Positions 1 to 7,980 of a stretch of 24,587 nt of DNA are shown here, piece by piece. The notes below the pieces were generated by a model. It made no database searches. It was given only the letters and a program-made list of their open reading frames with translations, and was not told where the DNA came from. Origin of the DNA: an uncultured Chloroflexota bacterium (GTDB taxonomy: Bacteria > Chloroflexota > Dehalococcoidia > CAUJGQ01); NCBI GenBank assembly GCA_937879875.1, contig CALFMN010000153.1:1-24587 (forward strand). Reading direction: 5' to 3'. Made by a program: the position numbers and the translations under genes. The number at the start of each line of letters is the position of its first letter. The stretch's first letter is position 1.

Positions 1-478
1 CACAACCTCCATGTGCTCGCTCGCGCTGCCTGACTACTTGACCGGTGCTCTAGGGCACGCTCGCCGGGGTCTGCCTATCGGGACGTTGCAGTAATCCGTT
101 ATGCAGTGCATGGGATACCCCGCTCGGTGCTTGACAGAAAGCATGGTCCCCTCGCAAGCCGGTAACGGCACAACACCGCTGACACTACGGGTTTCGTGCC
201 AGATGGGCAAGGGTTTAGGAATACGCTAAGGCGGCCTGAGCCAGTGTCCGACTCAAGCCGTTCCTCATCGGATATCATCCGCACCGTGCTGGGGTGCGGC
301 GTTGGGGTGAAACGACGGACGCGAAGGAAGCACGGTGCACGCTGTCCGAGTTTCAGGCGTGGAAGTCGCATCCGCTCCCAAGCTGTCCCCGCGCTTCGTA
401 CTGATCGTATATTGGGCGCGAGCCACGCATACCGGCGCCGGGCCGGCCGCGACGAGTAAGCGAGGGCGAGCGAGTGCG
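1..478. other. Gene-free region upstream of the thiolase-like gene
   Basis: No coding region is convincing here; open frames on both strands are short, arginine/proline rich and match nothing I recognise. A TATATT box at 408-413 could be a -10 element for the gene starting at 479, but there is no good -35 at the right distance. A TTGACA at 131-136 has no matching -10. No tRNA or clear terminator is visible. Confidence 0.5.
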
Positions 479-1657
479 ATGGACAGCATGAAGGGCAAGG
501 CCGCGATCACCGGCCTGGGCATTACCGACATGGGCCGCATCTACGGCCACGACGCCAACTGGTTCGCGGGCGAGGCCGTGCGTCTGGCCGTTGAAGACGC
601 CGGTCTGACCAAGGATGACGTCGACGGACTGCTGATCAACGCGGGCATACAGGGCATCACCGGCGGCGGCATCGGCCTGGCGCTGCAAAACTATCTGGGC
701 TTCAACAACCTGCGCCTGCTGAACCATATGAATGCCGCCGGCTCGACCGCGGCGCAGATGGTGCAGTACGCCTCGTTTGCCGTGGTCAACGGGCTGGCAA
801 ACTACGTGGCCTGCGTCTTCGCCGACGCGCCGCTGCAGGCGAACAAGAGCGCCGGCGCGGCCTACGGCAGCGCCCGGCGGCCGGCGGGCATGATCAGCCT
901 CACCAGCGCCTACGGCCTCTACGGCGCGAATTCGAGCTACGCGCTGGCGGCGCGGCGGCACATGGCGCAGTACGGCACCACCCAGGATCAGCTGGGTCAG
1001 ATCGCCGTCTCCACGCGGCTCTGGGCGACGATGAATCCGAAGGCGCAGATGCGCGAGGCGATCTCGCTGGAGGACTACCACAACTCGCGCTGGATCATGG
1101 AGCCGCTGCACCTGCTCGACTGCTGTCTCGTCTCCAACGGCGGTGTCTGCGTGATCGTGACCACGGCCGAGCGGGCGCGCGATCTGAAGCAGCCGCCGGC
1201 CTACGTCTGGGGCATGGGCCAGGGCCACCACGGCAACCCGATGCGCGCCGGCTTCGAGCCGGAGACGCACTCGGCCGCGACGATCGCCAGGGAGTCGGCC
1301 TTCCGCATGGCGGGCATCACTACCGACGACGTGGATGTTTGCGAGCTGTACGACTGCTACACCTACACGACGCTGGTCACGCTCGAGGACTACGGTTTTT
1401 GCAAGAAGGGCGAGGGCGGGCCGTTTGTGGAGGATGGCAAACTCGGCCCCGGCGGCGCGCTGCCGACGAATACCGGCGGCGGCCAGCTCTCCGGCTACTA
1501 CATGTGGGGCATGACGCCCGTTTCTGAGGCGGTGATTCAGACGCGTGGACAGGGCGGCGAACGGCAGGCGCCGCGGCACGATGTCGTACTTGTCTCCGGC
1601 AACGGCGGCGTGCTCAACTACCACGGCTGCCTCGTGCTCAGCCCGAATCTGGCATAG
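479..1657 (+). CDS. Thiolase-like (SCP-x/Ltp type) protein, probably the partner of the DUF35 protein
   Basis: This 392-residue protein has the thiolase/lipid-transfer-protein fold signature: an early AITGLGITDMGR strand, a buried helix near residues 82-95 (LNHMNAAGSTAAQ), ELYDCYTYTTL near 289, and NTGGGQLSGYYMWG near 331. By eye, the nucleophilic cysteine expected at the NACxSG-like position is absent (N-A-A-G-S), and the histidine of the late GHP motif is replaced by tyrosine. Known Ltp2-type thiolase homologues that pair with DUF35 proteins act as aldolases on acyl-CoA side chains and also lack the cysteine, so aldolase activity is plausible but inferred. ATG 479 is chosen because the family N-terminus begins there; the frame stays open upstream to 335 without family sequence. 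The DUF35 gene follows after 10 nt, consistent with one operon and one complex. Confidence 0.88.
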   Translation: MDSMKGKAAITGLGITDMGRIYGHDANWFAGEAVRLAVEDAGLTKDDVDGLLINAGIQGITGGGIGLALQNYLGFNNLRLLNHMNAAGSTAAQMVQYASFAVVNGLANYVACVFADAPLQANKSAGAAYGSARRPAGMISLTSAYGLYGANSSYALAARRHMAQYGTTQDQLGQIAVSTRLWATMNPKAQMREAISLEDYHNSRWIMEPLHLLDCCLVSNGGVCVIVTTAERARDLKQPPAYVWGMGQGHHGNPMRAGFEPETHSAATIARESAFRMAGITTDDVDVCELYDCYTYTTLVTLEDYGFCKKGEGGPFVEDGKLGPGGALPTNTGGGQLSGYYMWGMTPVSEAVIQTRGQGGERQAPRHDVVLVSGNGGVLNYHGCLVLSPNLA

Positions 1658-1667
1658 CGAGAAGATA

Positions 1668-2081
1668 ATGACAACCGACTACGCCAGGCCGATGCCCGCC
1701 GCGGACGAAGACTCGGAGCCGTTCTTCCACGGCGCCCGCGCGGGCAAGCTGATGCTGATGCGCTGCCGTAGCTGCGGCGCCTATCGCTATCCATCGCGCG
1801 ACCGCTGCGACATGTGCTGGAGCACGGATACCGCGTGGGTGCAGGCGAGCGGCAAGGGCACGGTCTACACCTTCGGCATCATGCATCAGCTCTACCACCC
1901 CGGCTTCAAAGACGAGCTGCCCTACAACGTCGTCGTGATCGAGCTTGCGGAAGGGCCGCGGCTCTACTCCAACCTCGTCGGCGTCGCCAACGAGCAGATC
2001 CGCGTCGGCATGCCGGTCGAAGTCACCTTCGAGCGCATCAACGACGAGATCAGCCTGCCGAAGTTCCGCTCGACCGCGTAA
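1668..2081 (+). CDS. DUF35 / OB-fold zinc-ribbon acyl-CoA-associated protein
   Basis: A 137-residue protein with the two-part DUF35 architecture. An N-terminal rubredoxin-like zinc ribbon (CRSCGAYRYPSRDRCDMC, about residues 33-50, with C-x2-C twice) is followed by an OB-fold that begins at GKGTVYTFGIMHQ and ends at VTFERINDEISLPKF. Such proteins bind the acyl-CoA of, and form complexes with, thiolase-like enzymes, as in ChsH2-Ltp2. The gene begins 10 nt after the thiolase-like stop and is very probably co-translated. ATG 1668 is preferred; an upstream extension of the frame to 1545 only shadows the previous gene. Length is normal for a stand-alone DUF35 protein. Confidence 0.9.
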   Translation: MTTDYARPMPAADEDSEPFFHGARAGKLMLMRCRSCGAYRYPSRDRCDMCWSTDTAWVQASGKGTVYTFGIMHQLYHPGFKDELPYNVVVIELAEGPRLYSNLVGVANEQIRVGMPVEVTFERINDEISLPKFRSTA

Positions 2082-2279
2082 CAGCGCGGCGGCCGGCCCT
2101 TGTATCCTGGTCCCCCGATAGCGTGGAGGCTGGCAGGGGCGTCAGCCGGTGCGGCCCGCGGTGCACCAGGCCCGCGGCTGCGCCTGGGCGGCGCCCCTGC
2201 CTCCTTACCCACCGCGGACCGTTGCCAGGGCCGCCGCGCCCGGCTGGGCACGACCGGGCGACCGGCGGCCCAGCCATGA

Positions 2280-2716
2280 CCAGCGGCAGCGGCAGCCCCG
2301 ACCGCGGCCCACGGGACCGGTGCGCGAGTTGGCGGCGCTGGGCACGCGCCGGCGCCCGCGGCAGGCGCAGCCCGGGGTGGAACGCCACCGCCCGCCGGAT
2401 GCCGCGGGCCGCGTGGCCCACCGCCGGGCCGCGGCCAGCGCCGAGGACACGCGCCCGCCGCCCGCGCGCCGTGCGCGGCGGCGTGGCGAGCGGGCGCGCC
2501 AGCGGGCGCCGCATCCTGTCCATGGCGGCCCTGGTCGCCAGCACGCATACCCCGGTCAGCCGGACCTTCTCCCGGCGTCTGCTCGCCGCCGGCACGCCCC
2601 GGCCGCTCGCGCTGGTCGCCGGTCTGCGCACGCTGCTGGTGATCCTGGGCGCCCTGGTCCAACACAAGACCGTCGGGCACGCGTCCCATCCTACGCCGCA
2701 CGGAACCAACCCCTGA
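2280..2716 (+). pseudogene. Eroded C-terminal part of an IS110/IS116/IS902-type transposase
   Basis: From about 2505 the + frame reads RRILSMAALVASTHTPVSRT, then FSRRLLAAGTPRPLALVAG and LRTLLVILGALVQ before a TGA at 2714-2716. This matches the C-terminal Transposase_20 region of IS110 elements (typical form: MAALVA-x-HNP-x3-FYxRLLAAGKP-x4-L-x3-R-L-L-IL). Upstream, low-complexity GC-rich sequence gives only scattered likeness (SPGWNATARRM, AVRGGVASGRASG) and no intact catalytic DEDD domain or start, so the gene is a decayed relic. Boundaries are approximate. IS110 elements lack clear inverted repeats, so element ends cannot be placed. Confidence 0.6.
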
Positions 2717-2951
2717 TCGCCCAGGACCGTTGCTCATCCTCACCCCCGTCCCCTGCTTTGGAAGTCGCTGTCGCACATGGGCGCTCCGCGCCCATCTGGC
2801 ACCGTTGCGCTGCGCTCTGGCTCCCAATCCTGGGAGTGGGACAGGGGCGATCCGGCGTGGAGCGATCCGCAAGGGCGCTGGGTTAGCAATGGGTGGTAGG
2901 GTCCCACGGCGTGCGCCCTTCGCGGCGCAGCCGCGACCGACAGCGCGCCGC
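2717..2951. repeat. Intergenic palindromic debris related to other repeats in the window
   Basis: There is no gene here. The stretch holds several short palindromes: ATGGGCGC/GCGCCCAT at 2777-2794 and CTCCCA..TGGGAG at 2821-2836. The 17-mer GTTGCGCTGCGCTCTGG (2804-2820) recurs exactly at 3942-3958 and 9447-9463. A 21-nt block at 2909-2929 (starts CGGCGTGCGCCC) recurs at 15883-15903. These look like fragments of a dispersed, non-coding repeat family. Confidence 0.45.
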
Positions 2952-3818
2952 TTAACCCGACGCCGTCTGGATCGCTTCAGATAGGATCGCCCCTTTCCCC
3001 TGGTATTGGGAGCAGGAGGAAGGGGGAAGGGAGGCCGACGCGAGCGCTCGCCCCAGCTCCAGCGGCCGCTGCGACGGGATCTGGTGGCCGACTCCCGGCA
3101 GCGTCAACAGGCGGGCGTGGGGCTGGCGCCGCACCATCTCGGCCGCGGCTGCTGCGGTCAACACATCGCTCAGCGCGCCGCGCACGACGAGCACCGGCAC
3201 CTGCAGCGCTTCCCAGAGCGGCCACAAGTCCAGGCGCCGAGCGGCGCCCGCCGCGAGATCGTCGCGCAACCGCCGCGCGATCGCCGGGTCGAAGCCGGCG
3301 GGCAGCCAGCCTGCGGAGTCGCAGGCCGCGGCGAGCCATGCGGCCACCCGCAGCGAGCCGGGGCTCAGCTCCGGCGCCGGATAAGCGTCGACGATCGCCA
3401 GCCGCTCGACCAGATCCGGCCGCGCCGCGGCGCAAATCGTCGCCACCGCCCCGCCCATCGAAAAGCCGGCCAGCACGCAGCGTTCGATGCCCAGCGCGGC
3501 GAGAGCGTTGACCAAATCGGCGAAATGCGCGTCTGGCGCGTAGGCCTCGTCAACCGACCAGCCGCTTTCCCCGTGGCCACGGGCGTCGATTGCGATCACC
3601 CGCCGCCGATCGGCAAGATCCTCGGCCACGGCGCGCCAGGCCAGCCCCGATTCCGTGATGCCGTGCAGGAGGACGATCGGGGGAGAGTGGTGAATGGTGA
3701 GTGGTGAGGCTGATACGGCGCACGGGCGCCATTCGTGATAGCGCAGGCGCAGGCCATCGCCCGGCACGAAGCCGGCCTGATAGTGCTGAGCCAGTCGGGT
3801 ATCAGAGAGAGATGCCAC
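2952..3818 (-). CDS. Alpha/beta-hydrolase fold protein
   Basis: A 288-residue alpha/beta hydrolase with a visible catalytic set: oxyanion HG at LLHGITESG (about 51-58), nucleophile elbow GFSMGG with Ser120, a likely acid Asp218 (RGALSDVL) and His245 (GVGHQIP). A GHGES motif follows the second strand. The substrate cannot be deduced; esterase, lactonase or C-C hydrolase are all possible. Two parts look acquired: residues 38-47, encoded by G-rich heptamer repeats at 3680-3707, and the tail from about residue 262, encoded by a second heptamer run at 3008-3035. The GTG start at 3818 is weak because no Shine-Dalgarno sequence is seen; a later start is possible. Confidence 0.82.
   Translation of the reverse strand: MASLSDTRLAQHYQAGFVPGDGLRLRYHEWRPCAVSASPLTIHHSPPIVLLHGITESGLAWRAVAEDLADRRRVIAIDARGHGESGWSVDEAYAPDAHFADLVNALAALGIERCVLAGFSMGGAVATICAAARPDLVERLAIVDAYPAPELSPGSLRVAAWLAAACDSAGWLPAGFDPAIARRLRDDLAAGAARRLDLWPLWEALQVPVLVVRGALSDVLTAAAAAEMVRRQPHARLLTLPGVGHQIPSQRPLELGRALASASLPPSSCSQYQGKGAILSEAIQTASG
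3008..3035 (+). repeat. Degenerate G-rich heptamer repeat (four units)
   Basis: On the + strand the sequence reads in 7-nt units as GGGAGCA, GGAGGAA, GGGGGAA, GGGAGGC. It lies inside the 3' end of the hydrolase gene and encodes about residues 262-271 of that protein. It resembles in style the short tandemly repeated heptamers known from cyanobacteria. Confidence 0.5.
3680..3707 (+). repeat. Heptamer tandem repeat inside the hydrolase gene
   Basis: Units on the + strand are GGGGAGA, GTGGTGA, ATGGTGA, GTGGTGA. They fall between the first strand and the HG oxyanion motif of the hydrolase, where family members have a short turn, and they encode the odd peptide SPLTIHHSPP. Three units add 21 nt, so the reading frame is kept. 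Confidence 0.65.
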
Positions 3819-4184
3819 GAATCACGCAGTCACGCGGGCGCGCCAGTGAGCTATGCAGGCGCGATCAACACGCGACACGCCATTGATCGCGGCTTTCGCA
3901 TCATGTGTCATGAGGGGCCGTTGTATGGGAAGTCTCCGACGGTTGCGCTGCGCTCTGGCGGCCCCTACCAGACCTCGAGGATCTCCCACGTTTGGGCTCG
4001 GCGCCAATGCGTCGGACAAGTAGCGGCGCGTTGCACGCGCCAGGCAGCGTCGCGCTAACACGGCAGCGCCCGCGCTTCCTCCAATCCGATCGCCCCTGCT
4101 CTCCCATACGCTCTACGCACGCGGCAGACCTTCCGTTAGCTGTGTATGGGAGAGCAGGAGACGGGGGTTATGAGGGCCGCTCCC
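3819..4184. repeat. Gene-free spacer with a shared 30-nt repeat
   Basis: No gene is supported. The 30-nt block 3929-3958 (GAAGTCTCCGACGG... ending TGCGCTCTGG) occurs again exactly at 9434-9463, next to another palindromic repeat, so both belong to one dispersed family. The second half of the spacer holds the inverted repeat listed separately. Confidence 0.6.
4095..4158. repeat. 15-bp perfect inverted repeat downstream of the LLM gene
   Basis: The arm at 4095-4109 (CCTGCTCTCCCATAC) is the exact reverse complement of 4144-4158, with a 34-nt loop. It lies 26 bp beyond the stop of the minus-strand LLM gene. It could end that transcript, but there is no T tract, and its likeness to nearby repeats favours a palindromic repeat element. 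Confidence 0.7.
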
Positions 4185-5162
4185 TCACGCCGCCGTCGCG
4201 CTCTTCGTCAGCGAGAAGAGCCGGTCCAATGCCCCCGCATCCGCCGGCAGCGCCGAGAGGCCGGGCATGCCGATGATCGCGAGCGAGGCGCCGGCCTCCG
4301 CATAGCCAGACAGCGCCGTACGCGCCGCCTCCGCATCGCCCACCAGCACGCCGCGCTTGATCTGATCCGGCTCGGCGTTGGCAAACTGCGGCAGCGCCTT
4401 TTTCAGCGCCTCGAACGTCGCGCCTTCGCCGCCCGGCTCGCAGATCTGCGCCTGCACGCCGACGCTGATCTGCACCGCGCCCGCCGGCCGGCCCGCCGCG
4501 GCAACCGCCTGCTTCAGCGCCTCGGCCTTACGGGCAAATGGCTTCGGACTCTCGCCGAACCAGGCCAGGTTCCAGCCATCGGCCAGCCGCGCCGTCAGCT
4601 CGAGCATGCGGTCGCCCGACGCCGCGATCCAGAACGGCACCGGCGTCTGCGGCCTCGGCGTCAGCTCGGCGTCGTCCAGCTTCAGCCAGCGGCCCTGGAA
4701 GGAGCTGGTGCCCCGGTCGAACAGCTCACGGATCGCGGTCGCGCTCTCTTCCAGCCGCGTAACGCGATGGTCGAAGGGCAGGCCAAGCGCCGTGTACTCC
4801 GGCTCATGCCAGCCCGCGCCCAGGCCCAGAATCACGCGGCCGTTCGAGATCTCCTGCAAGGAGACGGCCTGCTTCGCCAGGATCGCCGGATGGCGGAAGC
4901 TGTTGCAGAGCACGAGCGTGCCGAGCTTGATGCGGCTGGTGCTGGCGGCCAGGGCGGAGAGCAGCGTCCACGCTTCGAAGCCGCCGCGGTGCTGACCGGG
5001 GCCGGTCTGGATGAAGTAGTGGTCCGGAAACCAGAGCGAGTGGAAGCCCGCGGCCTCGGCGTTGCGGGCGATCTCGACCATGCGGCCGAAATCCAGCGCT
5101 TTCGGGCCGCTCGCAGTTGTCTCGTTCGAGGGCAGGAAGAGGCCAAGTTCAGGCAGTGGCAC
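4185..5162 (-). CDS. LLM-class (luciferase-like) F420/flavin-dependent oxidoreductase
   Basis: A 325-residue TIM-barrel oxidoreductase of the bacterial luciferase superfamily. Recognisable parts are the opening strand ELGLFLPS, the AGFHSLWFPDHYF segment, LGTLVLCNSFRHPAILAKQ, the glycine-rich GRVILGLGAGWHEPEY loop, PFWIAASGDRMLELTARLADGWN near the middle, and a C-terminal GDAEAARTALSGYAEAG. This layout is typical of F420-dependent members; the substrate is unknown. GTG 5162 is chosen because GGAGG lies 6 nt upstream and the family sequence starts there; the frame remains open to 5276 inside the upstream gene. It overlaps the S9 peptidase stop by 14 nt, implying translational coupling. Two further LLM genes occur in the window. 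Confidence 0.88.
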   Translation of the reverse strand: MPLPELGLFLPSNETTASGPKALDFGRMVEIARNAEAAGFHSLWFPDHYFIQTGPGQHRGGFEAWTLLSALAASTSRIKLGTLVLCNSFRHPAILAKQAVSLQEISNGRVILGLGAGWHEPEYTALGLPFDHRVTRLEESATAIRELFDRGTSSFQGRWLKLDDAELTPRPQTPVPFWIAASGDRMLELTARLADGWNLAWFGESPKPFARKAEALKQAVAAAGRPAGAVQISVGVQAQICEPGGEGATFEALKKALPQFANAEPDQIKRGVLVGDAEAARTALSGYAEAGASLAIIGMPGLSALPADAGALDRLFSLTKSATAA

Positions 5163-7194
5163 GGGCAGCCTCCGGTTGTTGTGATCGCTGCGTCTCTCCC
5201 GCGCCGAGCCAGCGGTCGAACCAGGCGCTCGTGCGGCGCACCGCGTCCACGCGCTGCGAGGGCGCGTGCGTGACATAGGTGTGGAAGCCGCCGGGATAGC
5301 GCACGAACTCGACCTCGCGGCGCAGACGGCGCAGCACGGCGAACAGCGCCTCGCCCTGGCCGATGGGACAGCGCAGGTCGCCCTCCCAGTGGAGCAGCAA
5401 GAAGGGCGTGGTGCAATTGGCGATGTAGGTCAGCGGCGAGTGCTCGCGGTAGGCGTCCCAGCGTTCCCACAGCGGGCCGCCGTGCTCGTAGGCGCCGAAG
5501 GTTGCGCCTACGTCGCTTTCGCCGTAGAAGCTGGGCAGATCGCTCACCGGCGCGCCGCAGACCGCCGCCTTGAAGCGGTCCGTATGGCCGACCACCCAGC
5601 TCGTCATGAAGCCGCCGTACGAGTAGCCGGTGACGGCAGTACGCTGCGGGTCGGCGATGCCCTGTGCGATGCACCAGTCCACGCCGGCCAGCAGATCTTC
5701 GTAGTCCTTGCCGCCCCAGTCCGTAACGCAGGCCTCGGTGAAGCGCTCGCCGTAACCGGTGCTGCCGCGCGGATTAACCTGCAGCACGACGTAGCCGCGG
5801 CCAGCCAGCTCTTGTGGACCTGGCTGAAAGACATAGCCGTGGGCGCCGTGCGGCCCGCCGTGCACGTCGAGCACCAGCGGATAGCGGCGATCCGTGCTGA
5901 AGTCCGCCGGCTTGAGCAGCCAGGCCGGAATCTGCCAGCCGTCCGCGCCCGTGAAGCTGATCGCGTCGGGCGCTTGCAACTGCACCTCGTCGAGCAACTC
6001 GGCATTGTGCCGGGTGAGCTGACGCGCCGCGCCGCCAAGCGGCAGCAGGAACAGCTCGCCCGGATTGGTGGGTGAGAGCGCGGTGAAGGCGATCGCCCTG
6101 CCGTCCGGCGTGGGGCAGAGCGCGGTGACGGAGCTTTCGGCGTCGGACAGTGGCCAGGCGCCCGAGCCGTCCGCGGCGATGCGGTAGAGCCGGTTGGCGC
6201 CGCCGTCCATGACGACGGTGTAGATGGCGCTGCCGTCCGGCGCCCAGGCGAGGCCGGTGCCCGCCGGCAGGCCGAAGGCGCCACGGTCCAGCGCCTCATC
6301 AAGCGCACGCGGCGCGGCCGCGCCGTCCAGCGGCACGCTCCAGACGAGCGTGTTGGCGGCGCTGTAACCCTCGCCTCTGACGTGGCCCGCATAGGCTACG
6401 CTGCGGCCATCAGGCGAGACGGCCGGCATCGCGCACGGCCCGCGGCTCTCTGTGAGTTTGCGCTCGTTGCCGCCGGCCGCAGCCACGATCCAAACATCTT
6501 TGGTGAGCTGTGCGCCACGGTCGTCCTCATGGTTCGAGAGGATCACAAGCTGGCGGCCGTCTTTCGTCCACTGCGGCTCCGCGTCGCGGCAGTCGCCGCG
6601 CGTCACCTGTGTTGGCTCACCGCCGGCCGCGGGCACGGTCCAGACGTGGGCGTAGGTGTCGTCGTACTGGCCTTCGGTGTCGAAGCGGTAGATCAGGTCG
6701 CGAATCACGCGCGGTGCGTTCTTCTCGGCCGGCGTCTTGTCCTCATCGCGCTTCGTCTCGCCGGCAACCCGGGTTTTCGAGATGTAGGCGATCGTCCTGC
6801 TGTCCGGCGACCAGGCCGGGCTGCTTGCACCTCGCGCCGCGTTCGTCAGGCGCCAGGGCTCGCCGCGTTCGCCGATCAGCCAAATCTGCGCAGGGCGCTT
6901 CTTGCCGTCGCCGCCGTTCTCGCCCTCCGCCGGACGGTTGGCGACGAAGGCGAGCGTCTTGCTGTCCGGCGACCAGCGCGGGCTGCTGTGCTTGTAGGGT
7001 CCGCGCGTGAGCTGGTACGGCTCGCCGCCATCGAGTGGCGCGATCCAAACGTGCGAGCGGAAATCGTCGGCTTCCCGATCCGCCTCAGTTACGACGTAGG
7101 CGACGCAAGTGCCGTCGGGCGCAACCTGCGGATCGGAGACGGTGCGCACGCGGAGGATATCTTCCGCCAGGAAGGGGCGGCGCTGCTGGGCCAC
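5149..7194 (-). CDS. S9-family prolyl oligopeptidase / acylaminoacyl-peptidase-like serine peptidase
   Basis: A 681-residue, two-domain serine peptidase. The first ~400 residues are a beta-propeller with repeated SPDSKTLAF / SPDSRTIAYI / SPDGRSVAYAG blades (PD40-like). The rest is the alpha/beta-hydrolase domain, with HGGPHG as oxyanion region, Ser525 in GYSYGGFM, Asp606 in HWEGDLRCP and His638 in GGFHTY, all in canonical order and spacing. No signal peptide is visible, so it is probably cytoplasmic and cleaves short peptides. The GTG start at 7194 has AAGGAGG 7 nt upstream. The LLM gene overlaps its 3' end. Confidence 0.94.
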   Translation of the reverse strand: MAQQRRPFLAEDILRVRTVSDPQVAPDGTCVAYVVTEADREADDFRSHVWIAPLDGGEPYQLTRGPYKHSSPRWSPDSKTLAFVANRPAEGENGGDGKKRPAQIWLIGERGEPWRLTNAARGASSPAWSPDSRTIAYISKTRVAGETKRDEDKTPAEKNAPRVIRDLIYRFDTEGQYDDTYAHVWTVPAAGGEPTQVTRGDCRDAEPQWTKDGRQLVILSNHEDDRGAQLTKDVWIVAAAGGNERKLTESRGPCAMPAVSPDGRSVAYAGHVRGEGYSAANTLVWSVPLDGAAAPRALDEALDRGAFGLPAGTGLAWAPDGSAIYTVVMDGGANRLYRIAADGSGAWPLSDAESSVTALCPTPDGRAIAFTALSPTNPGELFLLPLGGAARQLTRHNAELLDEVQLQAPDAISFTGADGWQIPAWLLKPADFSTDRRYPLVLDVHGGPHGAHGYVFQPGPQELAGRGYVVLQVNPRGSTGYGERFTEACVTDWGGKDYEDLLAGVDWCIAQGIADPQRTAVTGYSYGGFMTSWVVGHTDRFKAAVCGAPVSDLPSFYGESDVGATFGAYEHGGPLWERWDAYREHSPLTYIANCTTPFLLLHWEGDLRCPIGQGEALFAVLRRLRREVEFVRYPGGFHTYVTHAPSQRVDAVRRTSAWFDRWLGAGETQRSQQPEAARATA

Positions 7195-7344
7195 GGGGCT
7201 GCCTCCTTAAAACTGCAGAACTGCTAGGCCGGCCAGGCGCATGTCAGGTGGTCTGACCACTCACCGGCCCATCGTACAACGTCATCGCGTTATGGTGGCT
7301 TGCAATCTCCATGCGCAGCGGTCGCACCGTTGGGAGCCGGGGCG

Positions 7345-7560
7345 GGGCACCTAACCCTGCTTTGCCGTCAGGCAAAGCGGTCCCTTCCCGACACAGGAAG
7401 GGACTTCTGGAGCGTACCCAGCACCCTGCGACGGCGGCGGAGCTGGGGTGTCCTTGTGGGAGATCCGGAAGGTTCGTCTTCCACTCGTCCGTGGTCCTCG
7501 AACCAAACCCTTCCTGTGTCGGGAAGGGACAGACGCCGTTAGGCGTCAGGGTTAGGCGCC
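7345..7560. repeat. Large composite palindromic repeat element
   Basis: A perfect 23-bp inverted repeat (7380-7402 and 7508-7530; the left arm starts GTCCCTTCCCGACACAGG) encloses 105 nt. Outside it are two small hairpins (CTTTGCC-GTCA-GGCAAAG and ACGCC-GTT-AGGCGT) and then outer arms CCTAACCCTG / CAGGGTTAGG. The nested symmetry and the related element at 9383-9567 suggest a non-autonomous mobile repeat or a structured non-coding element. It lies between divergent genes. Confidence 0.75.
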
Positions 7561-7980
7561 CCGCGCGGCCTTGAAGCCTGGCCCGTCGAGCGAGCCTGCG
7601 CTAATCGCAAGAGAACTGATCGCTGAAAGACAGAATGCTGTCGCTGAATCCCGCGCGGGATCGGTTGTTGTGGCCGAACGGCGGGAGTAGCATGGCGGCG
7701 CCCCGCGCTGAGTGAGGCGAGGCCATGCCTGCTCGCTCGCTCGCGTCCCTGCCCGCATACGCGGTGTGGCGCAGTTTCGATCCGTCTCTGCTCCGGGTTT
7801 CGACCTTCGCCCCCGGCGGCAGTCCGTGGCTCGCTGCCCGCCCACAGCCGCCGCAGGAGCGCCGCCTTGTGACACGGCTTGACCGGCCGGGCACGGGCCG
7901 ATCGCCGCCCGCGTCGCGACCAATCGATCGGCCCAGAGCCCAACGCGCGTTCGCTGGCGGTTCCTGAAAGGACTCGAACG
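7561..7980 (+). other. Possible long 5' leader of the second LLM gene
   Basis: This 420-nt gene-free stretch contains a fair sigma70-like promoter on the + strand: TTGTTG at 7665-7670, a 17-nt spacer and TAGCAT at 7688-7693. Transcription from it would give a leader of roughly 280 nt, rich in GC hairpins, ending at the Shine-Dalgarno AAAGGA before ATG 7981. I found no match to riboswitch or T-box consensus. Open frames on the minus strand here are not supported. Confidence 0.3.

Noticed and set aside
335..478. N-terminal extension of the thiolase-like protein to 335
   Set aside because: The extension has no family likeness and the native start MDSMKGKAAITGLG begins at 479.
353..1624. Long minus-strand open frames opposite the thiolase, GTPase (11758-13638, +) and peptidase genes
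   Set aside because: They are arginine/alanine/histidine-rich shadows in GC-rich DNA, opposite genes with clear family motifs.
1964..2872. Minus-strand 302-residue frame in the gap after the DUF35 gene
   Set aside because: Its composition is low-complexity and it overlaps the better supported IS110 relic on the other strand.
7561..7980. A T-box or known riboswitch in the long leader
   Set aside because: No T-box core sequence or other known aptamer consensus could be found by eye.
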